Source: JASFTV01 sp050050615
Lineage (GTDB): Bacteria > Desulfobacterota > DSM-4660 > Desulfatiglandales > HGW-15
Reading direction: 5' to 3'
Length of the DNA: 23,012 nucleotides
Assembly (NCBI GenBank): GCA_050050615.1
Contig: JASFTV010000011.1
Location: forward strand, 1 to 23,012
Shown: piece after piece, positions 13,748 to 21,665 of the stretch
Numbering within the stretch: position 1 is the stretch's first letter
How the letters are laid out: each line of letters begins with the position of its first letter
Translations under genes and position numbers: made by a program
Notes under the pieces: generated by a model
Database searches by the model: none
Seen by the model: only the letters and a program-made list of their open reading frames with translations
What the model was told of the DNA's origin: nothing

Positions 13748-16423
13748 CTAAAGCTCCGCTTGCAGCTCTTCTATCTGATAGACTTCAAAAACGTCTCCCG
13801 GCTTCAGATCCTGAAAATGTTCGAGGCCAACCCCGCACTCATAGCCAGATAGGACCTCTTTGGCGTCTTCCTTGAAACGTTTAAGGGATGCTATCTTACC
13901 GTCAAAGATCACGACCTCGTCCCTCAGGAGACGTACATTGGCATTCCTCTCAAGACGGCCATCCGTCACATAGCATCCGGCAACAGCCCCCACTTTGGGT
14001 ATGTGAAAGACCTCCCTGATCTCTGCACGTCCGATAATATTTTCCTGATAAACCGGCTCAAGAAGTCCACTCATGGCCAAGCGAATGTCCTGAATCACAT
14101 TATAAATGACGTCATAGTACCTGATATCGACCTTTTCCTTTTCCGCAATTTCAGCGACCCTCGGATTTGCACGCACATTAAAGCCGATTATGATGGCATC
14201 AGAGGCGGAGGCAAGCATCACATCTGTTTCCTTTATGGCCCCCGTAGAAGCATGGATGATTTTGAGTTTTACCTCGTCTGTGCTCAGTTTGAGGAGAGAG
14301 TCGGAAAGGGCCTCCAGGGAACCTTGGACATCGCCCTTTATAATAATATTGAGTTCCTTGACCTCTCCCTCTTTTATCTTCTCAAATAGGTCATCCAAGC
14401 TTACGATGCCTCGCCTGGCCACCTCTTTTGTCTTCGCTTGAAGCTGACGATAGGTAATCACTTGCTTGGCCATTTTTTCATCTTCAACAACAATGAACTC
14501 ATCCCCAGCCATGGGCACACCCGAAATACCGTATATTTCAACAGGCATTGAGGGACCCGCGGAAATCATTCTCCTGCCACGGTTATTGAGCATAGCCCTG
14601 ATCTTGCCATAGTGTTCGCCGCAAACAAAATGGCTCCCCTGTTTGAGCGTTCCGTTTTTGATGAGAACGGTCGCCACAGGGCCTCTGTTCTTGTCCAGTT
14701 TAGCCTCAATAATAATACCCCTTGCAGGTTTGTCCGGATTTGCTTTCAACTCAAGGATTTCAGCCTGTAGCTGGATGAGCTCCAACAGGTCGTTAATCCC
14801 ATCGCCTGTCTTTGCTGAAATATACCCGAATATCGTATCACCGCCCCATTCCTCCGGGACCAACTGCGTCTCCGCCAGTCCCCTTTGAACCTTTTCAATA
14901 TTTGCTTCAGCTTTGTCAATCTTGTTAACAGCCACAATGATAGGAATATCCGCGGCACGTGCATGGTTTATCGCCTCCTTTGTTTGAGGCATGACGCCGT
15001 CGTCAGCGGCAACAACCAGCACGATGATGTCGGTCACCTTCGCGCCCCTGGCCCTCATGGCGGTAAATGCTTCGTGGCCGGGGGTATCGAGGAAGACAAG
15101 ATCTCCCCCTTTTCTCTCCACGTAGTAGGCCCCAATGTGCTGGGTAATACCACCCGACTCACCTGCAATGATGTTGGATTTTCTTATGTAATCCAGCAAG
15201 GATGTTTTTCCATGATCCACGTGCCCCATGATGGTCACAACCGGAGGCCTCGGCTTCAGCTCTTCGGGTTTATCCTCCGTCTCAACCAGGCTGCTCTCCA
15301 ATTTAAACTGGTCCAGCTCAAGTTCATAACCAAACTCCTCTGCAACAAGGGATGCTGTATCAAAATCAATGGATTTATTGATATTAGCCACAACGCCAAG
15401 GCTCATCAGCCTTCCAATAAGCTCAGCACCTTTAATGCCCATTCCCCTGGCAAGCTCTCCCACCGTAATCGTTTCCTGGACCCTGATCCTTCTTTTTATC
15501 GCCTTGGGGGTGGTGATTTCCGTTTGCTTTAACTTTTTCTGGCCCTCCTTGCTTACCGCCTCCTTCTTTTTGCGCTTGATCATGCGACCTTCATAGAGGT
15601 CAGCCCTTTCAAAAATCTCCAACTTGCGATGCCGAATCGCGGTTCGCGGGGCAACCTCCTCTTTTCCCGCCTTCTTCCTCTCTTTCTTTTTCTTTGCCGG
15701 CTTTTCACCTTCTTCGGGCGGGGGGACCGCTTTCGGTTCCGTTACAGACTTCACGGGAGACACCGGCTTCTCCTTCTGAGTAACCTCTTCTTTTCTCTTT
15801 CCCAGGAAGCTCTTTAAAGGCCCTTCCTCTGCCTTCTTGATGATCTTCGCCGGCTTATCCGCTTTTTTCTTCTTCGCCTTTCTAGCCTTTCCTTTGGCTT
15901 TGGCCGGAGCCTTTCCTTTCCCGGTTTCCACAGACAAGGCTTCTTGAATCTCTTCGGGTGGTGCCCCTTCCTCCTTCAACGGAGGTCCTTCTTTGACTCT
16001 CGCTTTCGGTTTTGCTTTCCCCTTCCCCTTTACCTTTTCTTTCGGTTCTTTTTTCTTGACCTCTTTTGCAACCTTCTTGCCAGCAGGCTCCGCCGCTTTC
16101 ACCACTTCTTCGGGGGGTAACTCCGGCTTTTCCAATTCGACCTTCAGTTTTTCTGCTTCTTCCTCAGGTTTCACCGGCACTTTCTCCGGCTCCACGGTAA
16201 CCGTCTTCTTACGCCGGCGAATGACAGTGGGTCTGATCCTTCTTTCCTCAATGACTTCTGATACGACGCCCGTCGCAATATCTCTGGCTTTGACAACCGT
16301 TTCCTCATCCAGAGTGCTCATATAATTCTTGATGCTGAGTCCTCCGGCCTTGAGTTTCTCCACCAGTTCCTTGCTATCCATGTTAAGCTGTTTGGCCAAT
16401 TCATAGACCCTGACTTTAGCCAT
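13748..16423 (-). CDS. infB: Translation initiation factor IF-2
   Basis: 891 residues. An N-terminal IF2_N module (about 1-50, VRVYELAKQLNMDSKELVEK) is followed by a Lys/Glu/Pro-rich, low-complexity linker of about 250 residues that is probably unstructured, then a second IF2_N module (TVGELARGMGIKGAELIGRL). The GTPase domain has GHVDHGKT near residue 398, the switch region GGITQHIGAY, DTPGHE near 445, NKID near 498 and SAKTG. Domains II, III and the C-terminal fMet-tRNA-binding C2 domain follow and are complete. IF-2 positions initiator tRNA on the 30S subunit and drives subunit joining. The start ATG lies 25 nt after ylxR. The linker length is usual for Desulfobacterota. Confidence 0.98.
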   Translation of the reverse strand: MAKVRVYELAKQLNMDSKELVEKLKAGGLSIKNYMSTLDEETVVKARDIATGVVSEVIEERRIRPTVIRRRKKTVTVEPEKVPVKPEEEAEKLKVELEKPELPPEEVVKAAEPAGKKVAKEVKKKEPKEKVKGKGKAKPKARVKEGPPLKEEGAPPEEIQEALSVETGKGKAPAKAKGKARKAKKKKADKPAKIIKKAEEGPLKSFLGKRKEEVTQKEKPVSPVKSVTEPKAVPPPEEGEKPAKKKKERKKAGKEEVAPRTAIRHRKLEIFERADLYEGRMIKRKKKEAVSKEGQKKLKQTEITTPKAIKRRIRVQETITVGELARGMGIKGAELIGRLMSLGVVANINKSIDFDTASLVAEEFGYELELDQFKLESSLVETEDKPEELKPRPPVVTIMGHVDHGKTSLLDYIRKSNIIAGESGGITQHIGAYYVERKGGDLVFLDTPGHEAFTAMRARGAKVTDIIVLVVAADDGVMPQTKEAINHARAADIPIIVAVNKIDKAEANIEKVQRGLAETQLVPEEWGGDTIFGYISAKTGDGINDLLELIQLQAEILELKANPDKPARGIIIEAKLDKNRGPVATVLIKNGTLKQGSHFVCGEHYGKIRAMLNNRGRRMISAGPSMPVEIYGISGVPMAGDEFIVVEDEKMAKQVITYRQLQAKTKEVARRGIVSLDDLFEKIKEGEVKELNIIIKGDVQGSLEALSDSLLKLSTDEVKLKIIHASTGAIKETDVMLASASDAIIIGFNVRANPRVAEIAEKEKVDIRYYDVIYNVIQDIRLAMSGLLEPVYQENIIGRAEIREVFHIPKVGAVAGCYVTDGRLERNANVRLLRDEVVIFDGKIASLKRFKEDAKEVLSGYECGVGLEHFQDLKPGDVFEVYQIEELQAEL

Positions 16424-16448
16424 TTAACCCCCCAACGTGCTGTGAATT

Positions 16449-16682
16449 TTAGGTCTCCAAAAGTTTTCCGACCATCATGGGAGAAGCCGCCTTAAAACCC
16501 ATCCTGTGCAAACAGGATTTCGTGCGGCAAACATAAGTCCCCCTGCCTGGCCTCTTTCCAAGATCGTCTCTTACCAAACGATCTTCTTGGTCTAGAACAA
16601 AACGGATAAGCTCACTCTTGTTTCGCTTTGTGCGACACGAGATACAGGTCCTCATAGGGATATGGCCTCTACCCTTGCCCAT
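16449..16682 (-). CDS. YlxR (DUF448) family RNA-binding protein
   Basis: 77 residues from the ATG at 16682, which overlaps the nusA stop by 14 nt and has AAGGA at suitable spacing; ATG 16655 would begin right at MRTCISCR. The frame is open further upstream inside nusA, but that portion is a shadow of the nusA tail. YlxR marks are PMRTCISCRTKRNKSELIRF, the GRGTYVCRTKSC segment and a C-terminal helix. Structures of the family show a basic surface suited to RNA, and the protein has been proposed to influence nusA-infB operon genes or RNase P; the role is not settled. Its place between nusA and infB is the standard one. Confidence 0.9.
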   Translation of the reverse strand: MGKGRGHIPMRTCISCRTKRNKSELIRFVLDQEDRLVRDDLGKRPGRGTYVCRTKSCLHRMGFKAASPMMVGKLLET

Positions 16683-18024
16683 CGGCCACGTCCTTTTCTC
16701 CTTCCTCGTTAACCTCTGGAACGTCTTCACCAGACCCGGTTTCCTCTCCATCAATACTGTCCTTATCCGCAGCCGCATTCTCGGCTTCTTTGCTCTTGAT
16801 ATATTCAACGGCACTTCGGATGATTTTTGTGGCCTTTTCCTCACCTATATCTTTTAGCTGAACCAGATCAGAGATCTCTGCCGCCGCTACCTCTTCAGCC
16901 GACCTGAATCCTGTTTGGTAGAGGTTCAAAGCTGTCTTTTCCCCGACCCCGTCAAGCTTAAGAAGGGAATCATACGCTTCCTTCAGGGAACGGTTGTAAT
17001 CGGTCTCACTGGTTACATCCAAGTGCCATCCGGATAGTTTCGAAGCGAGGCGAACATTCTGTCCCTTCTTGCCAATAGCCAGAGACAGTTGGTCGTCAGG
17101 TACAACGATCTCCATGGACTTGTTATCTTCATCAACGATAACCCGCATGATCTCCGCCGGTGCCAGGGCATTGCAAATAAACTTGGCTGGATCAGGATCC
17201 CAGGTGACAATATCTATCTTCTCTCCTCGTAGTTCCTGAACCACAGCCTGCACCCTTGTTCCCTTCATGCCAACGCATGCCCCTACAGGATCGACATCAC
17301 CATCCTTAGAACTGACAGCGATCTTTGCTCTGCTTCCAGGTTCTCTCGCTACCTGGCTAATAGAGACAATCCCTTCAGCAATTTCCGGAACTTCATTTTC
17401 GAAAAGAGCCGATAGGAAATTAGGATGGGTACGCGAGAGAACGATCTGAGGCCCTCGACTGAACTGCTTTACGTCCAGAATGTAGGCCCTGATGCGATCT
17501 CCATGTTTATAGGATTCTTTGGGTATTTGTTCCTTGAGGGGAAGTTCCGCTTCTGTACGGCCAAGATTGACGATGATAGCGCCCTTGTCGAATCTCTGAA
17601 CGATGCCGTGAATGATCTCACCGCGCCTATCCTTGAAGTCGCCATAAACAATGTTCCTTTCAGCTTCCCTCAAACGCTGCATGATCACCTGCTTCGCGGA
17701 TTGAGCCGCTATTCTTCCAAATTCATCGGTATCCATTTTTATGCCAAGGCTGTCACCCACCTCGCATTCGGGGTCAACCTTGCGCCCCTCTGCCAGAGAT
17801 ATTTCGAGATGCTCGTTGTTGACCTCATCCACAACCTCCTTGAATTCGAAAACCTCAATTTCCCCGATCTCATCATTGAAATTCACTTCCAGATCATAAC
17901 TAGGGCCCAACTTCTTCTTGGCGGCTGCCTTTACGGCCTCCTCAAGGGTTTTGATCAATATCTCCTTATCAAGACCTTTCTCACGGCTTACTTGGTCGAG
18001 GACTCTCTTTAACTCTGTAATCAT
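16669..18024 (-). CDS. nusA: Transcription termination/antitermination factor NusA
   Basis: 451 residues. Order of domains: NusA_N that binds RNA polymerase (about 1-125), S1 (about 130-200, GEIIHGIVQRFDKGAIIVNLG), KH1 and KH2 (about 230-345, with DPVGACVGMKGTRVQ and AIGKKGQNVRLASKL), then one helix-hairpin-helix domain (LLKLDGVGEKTALNLYQTGF and onward). The final 35 residues are strongly acidic. NusA modulates pausing, hairpin-dependent termination and rRNA antitermination. The gene starts 32 nt after rimP and overlaps ylxR. In E. coli NusA feeds back on its own operon by acting on upstream terminators, which is relevant to the terminator found ahead of rimP here. Confidence 0.98.
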   Translation of the reverse strand: MITELKRVLDQVSREKGLDKEILIKTLEEAVKAAAKKKLGPSYDLEVNFNDEIGEIEVFEFKEVVDEVNNEHLEISLAEGRKVDPECEVGDSLGIKMDTDEFGRIAAQSAKQVIMQRLREAERNIVYGDFKDRRGEIIHGIVQRFDKGAIIVNLGRTEAELPLKEQIPKESYKHGDRIRAYILDVKQFSRGPQIVLSRTHPNFLSALFENEVPEIAEGIVSISQVAREPGSRAKIAVSSKDGDVDPVGACVGMKGTRVQAVVQELRGEKIDIVTWDPDPAKFICNALAPAEIMRVIVDEDNKSMEIVVPDDQLSLAIGKKGQNVRLASKLSGWHLDVTSETDYNRSLKEAYDSLLKLDGVGEKTALNLYQTGFRSAEEVAAAEISDLVQLKDIGEEKATKIIRSAVEYIKSKEAENAAADKDSIDGEETGSGEDVPEVNEEGEKDVADGQG

Positions 18025-18056
18025 CTTGTCTTCACCCCGCAGATTTTTTGGATTTT

Positions 18057-18530
18057 TTAATGCGCAAACTCGTAAACCAGATTGGCCTTATCCACTTCAG
18101 GCCAAGGCAGGGCGACCTGTTCACCCTCCACCTCAAGATATAGAACTTCACCCTGGAACCGGGTCAGATAACCGACAAATTTTCGACGCCCCTTCAAAGG
18201 GGTGACCATTCTGACCTTGATCTTCTTGCCAACCGCACGCATGAAATCTTTCTCCTTCTTAAGAGGTCTATCGAGGCCTGGAGATGACACCTCCAAGATA
18301 TATTGATGTGGAACAAGGTCCTTTACATCGATGAGATCACCGATTTCTCCGCTTACCCTCGCACAATCATCTATGGTTACGCCACCCTCTTTGTCTATAT
18401 ATAACCTGAGAACCCATCTGCCGTAAGTGGACAGATACTCGACATCCACCAGTTCAAAACCCATGTCATCGAGAATGGGTTCTACGAGATCCGCGACCTC
18501 TTTCATTATCAATTTGACTCTTCGAGACAT
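18057..18530 (-). CDS. rimP: Ribosome maturation factor RimP
   Basis: 157 residues, usual length. Conserved parts include VEPILDDMGFELVDVEY, LRLYIDKEGGVTIDDC followed by a RVSGEIGDLID helix, and YILEVSSPGLDRPL, then the Sm-like C-terminal domain (KIKVRMVTPLKGRRKFVGYL). RimP is needed for maturation of the 30S head and S19 assembly. The ATG at 18530 follows AGG directly and a T-rich run from an intrinsic terminator, so its ribosome-binding site is poor; ATG 18506 is an alternative start that would drop eight residues. The gene opens the protein-coding part of the operon behind tRNA-Gly. Confidence 0.95.
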   Translation of the reverse strand: MSRRVKLIMKEVADLVEPILDDMGFELVDVEYLSTYGRWVLRLYIDKEGGVTIDDCARVSGEIGDLIDVKDLVPHQYILEVSSPGLDRPLKKEKDFMRAVGKKIKVRMVTPLKGRRKFVGYLTRFQGEVLYLEVEGEQVALPWPEVDKANLVYEFAH

Positions 18531-18536
18531 CCTAAT

Positions 18537-18562
18537 AAAAAAGCGGGCGATGAGGCCCGCTT
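18537..18562 (-). terminator. Intrinsic terminator between tRNA-Gly and rimP
   Basis: On the - strand, AAGCGGGC (18562-18555) and GCCCGCTT (18548-18541) form a perfect 8-bp GC-rich stem with a CTCATC loop, followed directly by a T-run reaching 18537. This is a textbook Rho-independent terminator for the tRNA transcript. It ends only 6 nt before the annotated rimP ATG, so rimP expression must depend on readthrough, processing or a promoter hidden in the 160-nt spacer. Confidence 0.85.
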
Positions 18563-18723
18563 CCTAATTGCAGACTGGGTTGTTGCCAGTTTTATTATTG
18601 CATAAATTCCATAAGGCAATAGAGAAAACCAACACCACGTCCGCAATTCGAAGTAAGCCAGCCATCTTATGGATATGGTTGACAACCTCAAAAAGGGAGT
18701 CAGGCCTTATTATGGGAAAATTC

Positions 18724-18799
18724 TGGAGCGGGCAACGGGGTTCGAACCCGCGACCCCAAGCTTGGGAAGCTTGTACTCTACCAGCTGAGCTATGCCCGC
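18724..18799 (-). tRNA. tRNA-Gly (anticodon CCC)
   Basis: A 76-nt cloverleaf with the 3' CCA encoded. The acceptor stem is GCGGGCA with TGCCCGC (7 bp, perfect). The D-loop has AGCTCAGCTGGTAGAG, the anticodon arm is CAAGC, loop TTCCCAA, GCTTG, giving anticodon CCC for the GGG codon, and the T-arm contains the invariant GGTTCGAACCC. The discriminator base is T (U73), as usual for bacterial tRNA-Gly. A promoter-like sequence lies about 80 nt upstream and an intrinsic terminator 160 nt downstream, so the tRNA is probably the first gene of the rimP-nusA-infB transcription unit. Confidence 0.97.
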
Positions 18800-18876
18800 C
18801 TGTCCCATCTATCGACGGCTTCCGGTGTTTACCCAGAAGACATTACTAAAGCTTGCTTTCCTAATATTAAAAAGTA

Positions 18877-18904
18877 AAAATAACATAAAACCACCTAAAG
18901 TCAA
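18877..18904 (-). promoter_or_regulatory. Probable sigma-70 promoter for tRNA-Gly and the rimP operon
   Basis: On the - strand, TTGACT (18904-18899) and TATTTT (18882-18877) are separated by 16 nt in an AT-rich region. This would start transcription near 18870, about 70 nt before the tRNA. The -35 box is 5 of 6 and the -10 box 4 of 6 to consensus. Confidence 0.5.
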
Positions 18905-18943
18905 GAAATATTTGCTCTGTAAAAAATGCAATCCTTTAAAATC

Positions 18944-18972
18944 TTGACACGAAAAGCATATCAAAATAAGAT
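18944..18972 (+). promoter_or_regulatory. Probable sigma-70 promoter for the corC-lnt unit
   Basis: A perfect TTGACA -35 box (18944-18949), 17-nt spacer and TAAGAT -10 box (18967-18972, 4 of 6). The predicted transcript would start near 18980, leaving a leader of about 95 nt before the corC-like start. It is divergent from the tRNA-Gly promoter, with the -35 boxes 40 nt apart. Confidence 0.6.
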
Positions 18973-19073
18973 GAGTTGTATATTAAGCCTAACACCCGAA
19001 AAATGCTCTATTTTCACTGCTAGCCACACGATCGACCGCCACTTTCATAGAAACGAGGGGGACGGACATTTCA

Positions 19074-19946
19074 TTGGAAGATAGGTCAACTCAAAATCTT
19101 CTCAACCTGATTAAATCTCGGATATGGAAAAAAAAGCGTCGCGATGAGGGGGCTGACCTCACTGAGGAGATCCACGACCTTATGAATGAAGGAGAGGCCA
19201 GGGGTCTGATCTCCCATGAAGAGTCGGACATGGTTCAAGGTGTCCTTCATTTAAAGCAGACCCCAGCCCACTCGATCATGGTCCCTCGTACAGAGATATC
19301 TTCTGCCCCAATCCATTCAACCCTCGGTGAGGCCATAAAGCTGGTCAGCGAGTGTGGCCACACAAGAATTCCTATTCACAGGGATAGTCTTGATGAGATT
19401 GCAGGCATTCTCCATGCCAAAGACCTTCTCAAGCTCTGGGGGCGGAACCTGGATTCAACCATTCCCCCCGAAATTCTAAGAAAGCCTCACTTTGTGTCCC
19501 TCAAAAAGAATGCAAGCGACGTATTGAAAGAGCTGAGAGAGAGGAAGACCCACCTCGCGGTCGTGACCGATGATTACGGAGGTACAGCCGGTATTATTAC
19601 GGCCGAGGATATCATCGAGGAGATCGTGGGCGAAATCATGGATGAACATGATCAAGAGCCCCCGTTCCTGAATGTCTTTGATGAACATACTATTTCTGTA
19701 GATGCGCGCCTGGAAATCGAAAAACTGGAAGAACATTTCGGCATCAAGTTGCCCGAGGGTGATTTTGAGTCCGTAGGGGGATTTGTTATACACCTCCTGG
19801 GGAAAGTCCCGAAGGTGAATGAAAGGGTTATGTTTAAAGATCTTGAAATGATCATCAAGTCTGCAGGCTCTAGAAAAATCAACAAAATCCTCATCAGGCG
19901 CAAGGCCTCTCCAACACCCAACGTCGAAGACATCGGTCAACAATGA
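19074..19946 (+). CDS. CorC/HlyC family CBS-domain protein
   Basis: 290 residues from the TTG at 19074, with AGGGGGA about 11 nt upstream; no in-frame ATG exists before the conserved HDLMNEGEARGLIS segment, so the TTG is the best start. Two CBS domains occupy about residues 70-190 (VPRTEISSAPIHSTLGEAIK in the first, THLAVVTDDYGGTAGIITAED in the second). A CorC_HlyC transporter-associated domain follows at about 205-280, containing FESVGGFVIHLLGKVP. There is no membrane domain, so it is the soluble CorC type, not the DUF21 (CNNM-like) type. CorC has been tied to magnesium/cobalt efflux, and the corC-lnt pair is conserved in many proteobacteria. It precedes lnt by 57 nt. Confidence 0.93.
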   Translation: MEDRSTQNLLNLIKSRIWKKKRRDEGADLTEEIHDLMNEGEARGLISHEESDMVQGVLHLKQTPAHSIMVPRTEISSAPIHSTLGEAIKLVSECGHTRIPIHRDSLDEIAGILHAKDLLKLWGRNLDSTIPPEILRKPHFVSLKKNASDVLKELRERKTHLAVVTDDYGGTAGIITAEDIIEEIVGEIMDEHDQEPPFLNVFDEHTISVDARLEIEKLEEHFGIKLPEGDFESVGGFVIHLLGKVPKVNERVMFKDLEMIIKSAGSRKINKILIRRKASPTPNVEDIGQQ

Positions 19947-20003
19947 CCCCGTAAGACAGTCCATACCTTGCCTCCACCACAGACTCTCTTGGTTTCCAAA
20001 AAG

Positions 20004-21551
20004 ATGAACCCCAAAAGCATAGAAAAATACTTATATGTGACCCTTTCAGGCGTGATGCTGACAGCCTCTTTTCCACCCGGAAAGCTGGACTGGCTGGCAT
20101 GGTTTGCCCTGGTCCCTCTCCTGAAGGGCCTTGAGCGTGCATCTGCTTCTCGCGCCTTCAGGTTGGGGCTTTTGGCCGGTTTCGCCCATTACATAACATT
20201 GATCTACTGGGTCGTCGTGGTCCTGGAACATTACGGCAACATTCATCTCTTCGTGAGTCTGAGCATTTTGGTTATTTTCTGCCTGTACCTGTCCCTTTAC
20301 CTCGCCCTTTTCTCATACGCTGTCTCTTATTTCAGGGGATCCCGGTTTGTACTTTTCAAGATCGCGAGCCTCTGGGTAGGCCTTGAATATGTAAGGGCGA
20401 AAGTCTTGACGGGATTTCCCTGGTGCCTTCTGGGGTATACCCAGTATCAGCATCTTGAACTGATCCAGATCGCGGACCTGGTCGGTGTCTACGGCCTGTC
20501 CTTCATTTTGGTTCTTTCAAACGGTCTGATTTATGCCCTGCTATTTGGCCGCAATTTCGAAAAGAAAGGTTCCCTTAAATGGGAAATTCCGGTGATCGCA
20601 CTCATCGCATTTTTCACGCTGGGCTACAGCCATCAGCGCCTTTCAGAGAGAACAAGGGGGGAAACTGACCAGGAACCTGCAAAGATTGCCATCATACAAG
20701 GTAATATTGATCAGTCCATCAAATGGCATCCTGCTTACCAGGAGAAGACGATCCAAATATACCGCAACCTGACCCGTGCTGCTTCCAGTTTCAGGCCGGA
20801 CTTGATCGTTTGGCCGGAAACATCGGTTCCCTTCTTTTTCCAAGACAATCTAGCGTTGGCCTACCAGGTGATTCAGGTTACCCGAGAATCTGGCGCGGAC
20901 CTGATTTTCGGTAGCCCGGCTTACAGGAAGGAAAATGGGTTGACCACGTTTTACAATCGTGCCTTTCACCTCTCGCCCAAAGGCAGAATATCAGGATACT
21001 ATGATAAGGTTCACCTGGTACCCTTCGGCGAGTATGTTCCTCTGAGAAGGTTCCTGCCTTTCGTCAACCGTTTGGTTGTCTCAACCGGGGATTTCGCTCC
21101 GGGGGAGAAGATCGTGCCCTTAGAGCTTTCCCGTCTCTCTGCCGGCATTTTGATCTGCTTCGAAATCATATTTCCGGAACTGGCAAGAGCCCATGTGAAA
21201 AATGGCGCAGACCTGCTTGTCAACCTGACGAATGATGCCTGGTATGGGATGACAAGCGCTCCGTATCAACATTTCTGTATGGCCGTTTTTCGAGCCGTCG
21301 AAAATGGAAGGCCATTAGTCAGGTCAGCGAATACGGGATTCAGCGGATTCATCACGCATCGGGGAAAAATTGTTGACCACGGCGAACTGTTCACGGAAGA
21401 GGTACTGACCCAGAAAATCGGGCCAGGGGATTCGGGCCTGACGGTCTATACGCGATACGGGGACTTCTTCGCTGTCTTTCTTTTGGGCATAGGCTTGATT
21501 AACTTTTTTTATGTTTTATGCTATTCTAAAATATTGGTACGAATGGAATAG
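20004..21551 (+). CDS. lnt: Apolipoprotein N-acyltransferase
   Basis: 515 residues from the ATG at 20004; a TTG at 19968 would add 12 residues without a better ribosome-binding site. The N-terminal half has about six membrane helices with the conserved LTASFPPGKLDWLAWFALVP and GFPWCLLGY segments. The periplasmic nitrilase-like domain carries the catalytic triad: Glu272 in WPET, Lys335 in YDKVHLVPFGEYVP and Cys385 in ICFEIIFPE, with LTNDAWYG nearby. A final hydrophobic helix returns to the membrane. Lnt adds the third acyl chain to the N-terminal cysteine of lipoproteins in the inner membrane, which allows Lol export in Gram-negative cells. This supports a diderm host. It is followed by prfB after 114 nt. 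Confidence 0.97.
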   Translation: MNPKSIEKYLYVTLSGVMLTASFPPGKLDWLAWFALVPLLKGLERASASRAFRLGLLAGFAHYITLIYWVVVVLEHYGNIHLFVSLSILVIFCLYLSLYLALFSYAVSYFRGSRFVLFKIASLWVGLEYVRAKVLTGFPWCLLGYTQYQHLELIQIADLVGVYGLSFILVLSNGLIYALLFGRNFEKKGSLKWEIPVIALIAFFTLGYSHQRLSERTRGETDQEPAKIAIIQGNIDQSIKWHPAYQEKTIQIYRNLTRAASSFRPDLIVWPETSVPFFFQDNLALAYQVIQVTRESGADLIFGSPAYRKENGLTTFYNRAFHLSPKGRISGYYDKVHLVPFGEYVPLRRFLPFVNRLVVSTGDFAPGEKIVPLELSRLSAGILICFEIIFPELARAHVKNGADLLVNLTNDAWYGMTSAPYQHFCMAVFRAVENGRPLVRSANTGFSGFITHRGKIVDHGELFTEEVLTQKIGPGDSGLTVYTRYGDFFAVFLLGIGLINFFYVLCYSKILVRME

Positions 21552-21595
21552 AACACATAAACACCGCAATAATGCTTTGTTTTCTTTACACTTAG

Positions 21596-21650
21596 ATGGG
21601 TGCTCGAGACGGAACAACAGCTTAAGGCATTTCAAGACAGCGCTACCCAT
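21596..21650 (+). promoter_or_regulatory. Hairpin-forming segment directly upstream of the prfB ribosome-binding site
   Basis: ATGGGT (21596-21601) can pair with ACCCAT (21645-21650), enclosing 43 nt and ending 2 nt before the AAGGAGG Shine-Dalgarno at 21653-21659. There is no T-run, so it is not a terminator. It may be a stability or translation-control element; only the pairing is seen. Confidence 0.25.
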
Positions 21651-21665
21651 TAAAGGAGGCCTAAA

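Noticed and set aside
15600..16340. Long + strand ORFs opposite the IF-2 linker
   Set aside because: They are antisense readings of the Lys/Glu/Pro-rich low-complexity linker and have no independent support.
16683..16844. Extended N-terminus for YlxR inside nusA
   Set aside because: The added residues mirror the acidic tail of nusA in another frame and precede the real YlxR signature.
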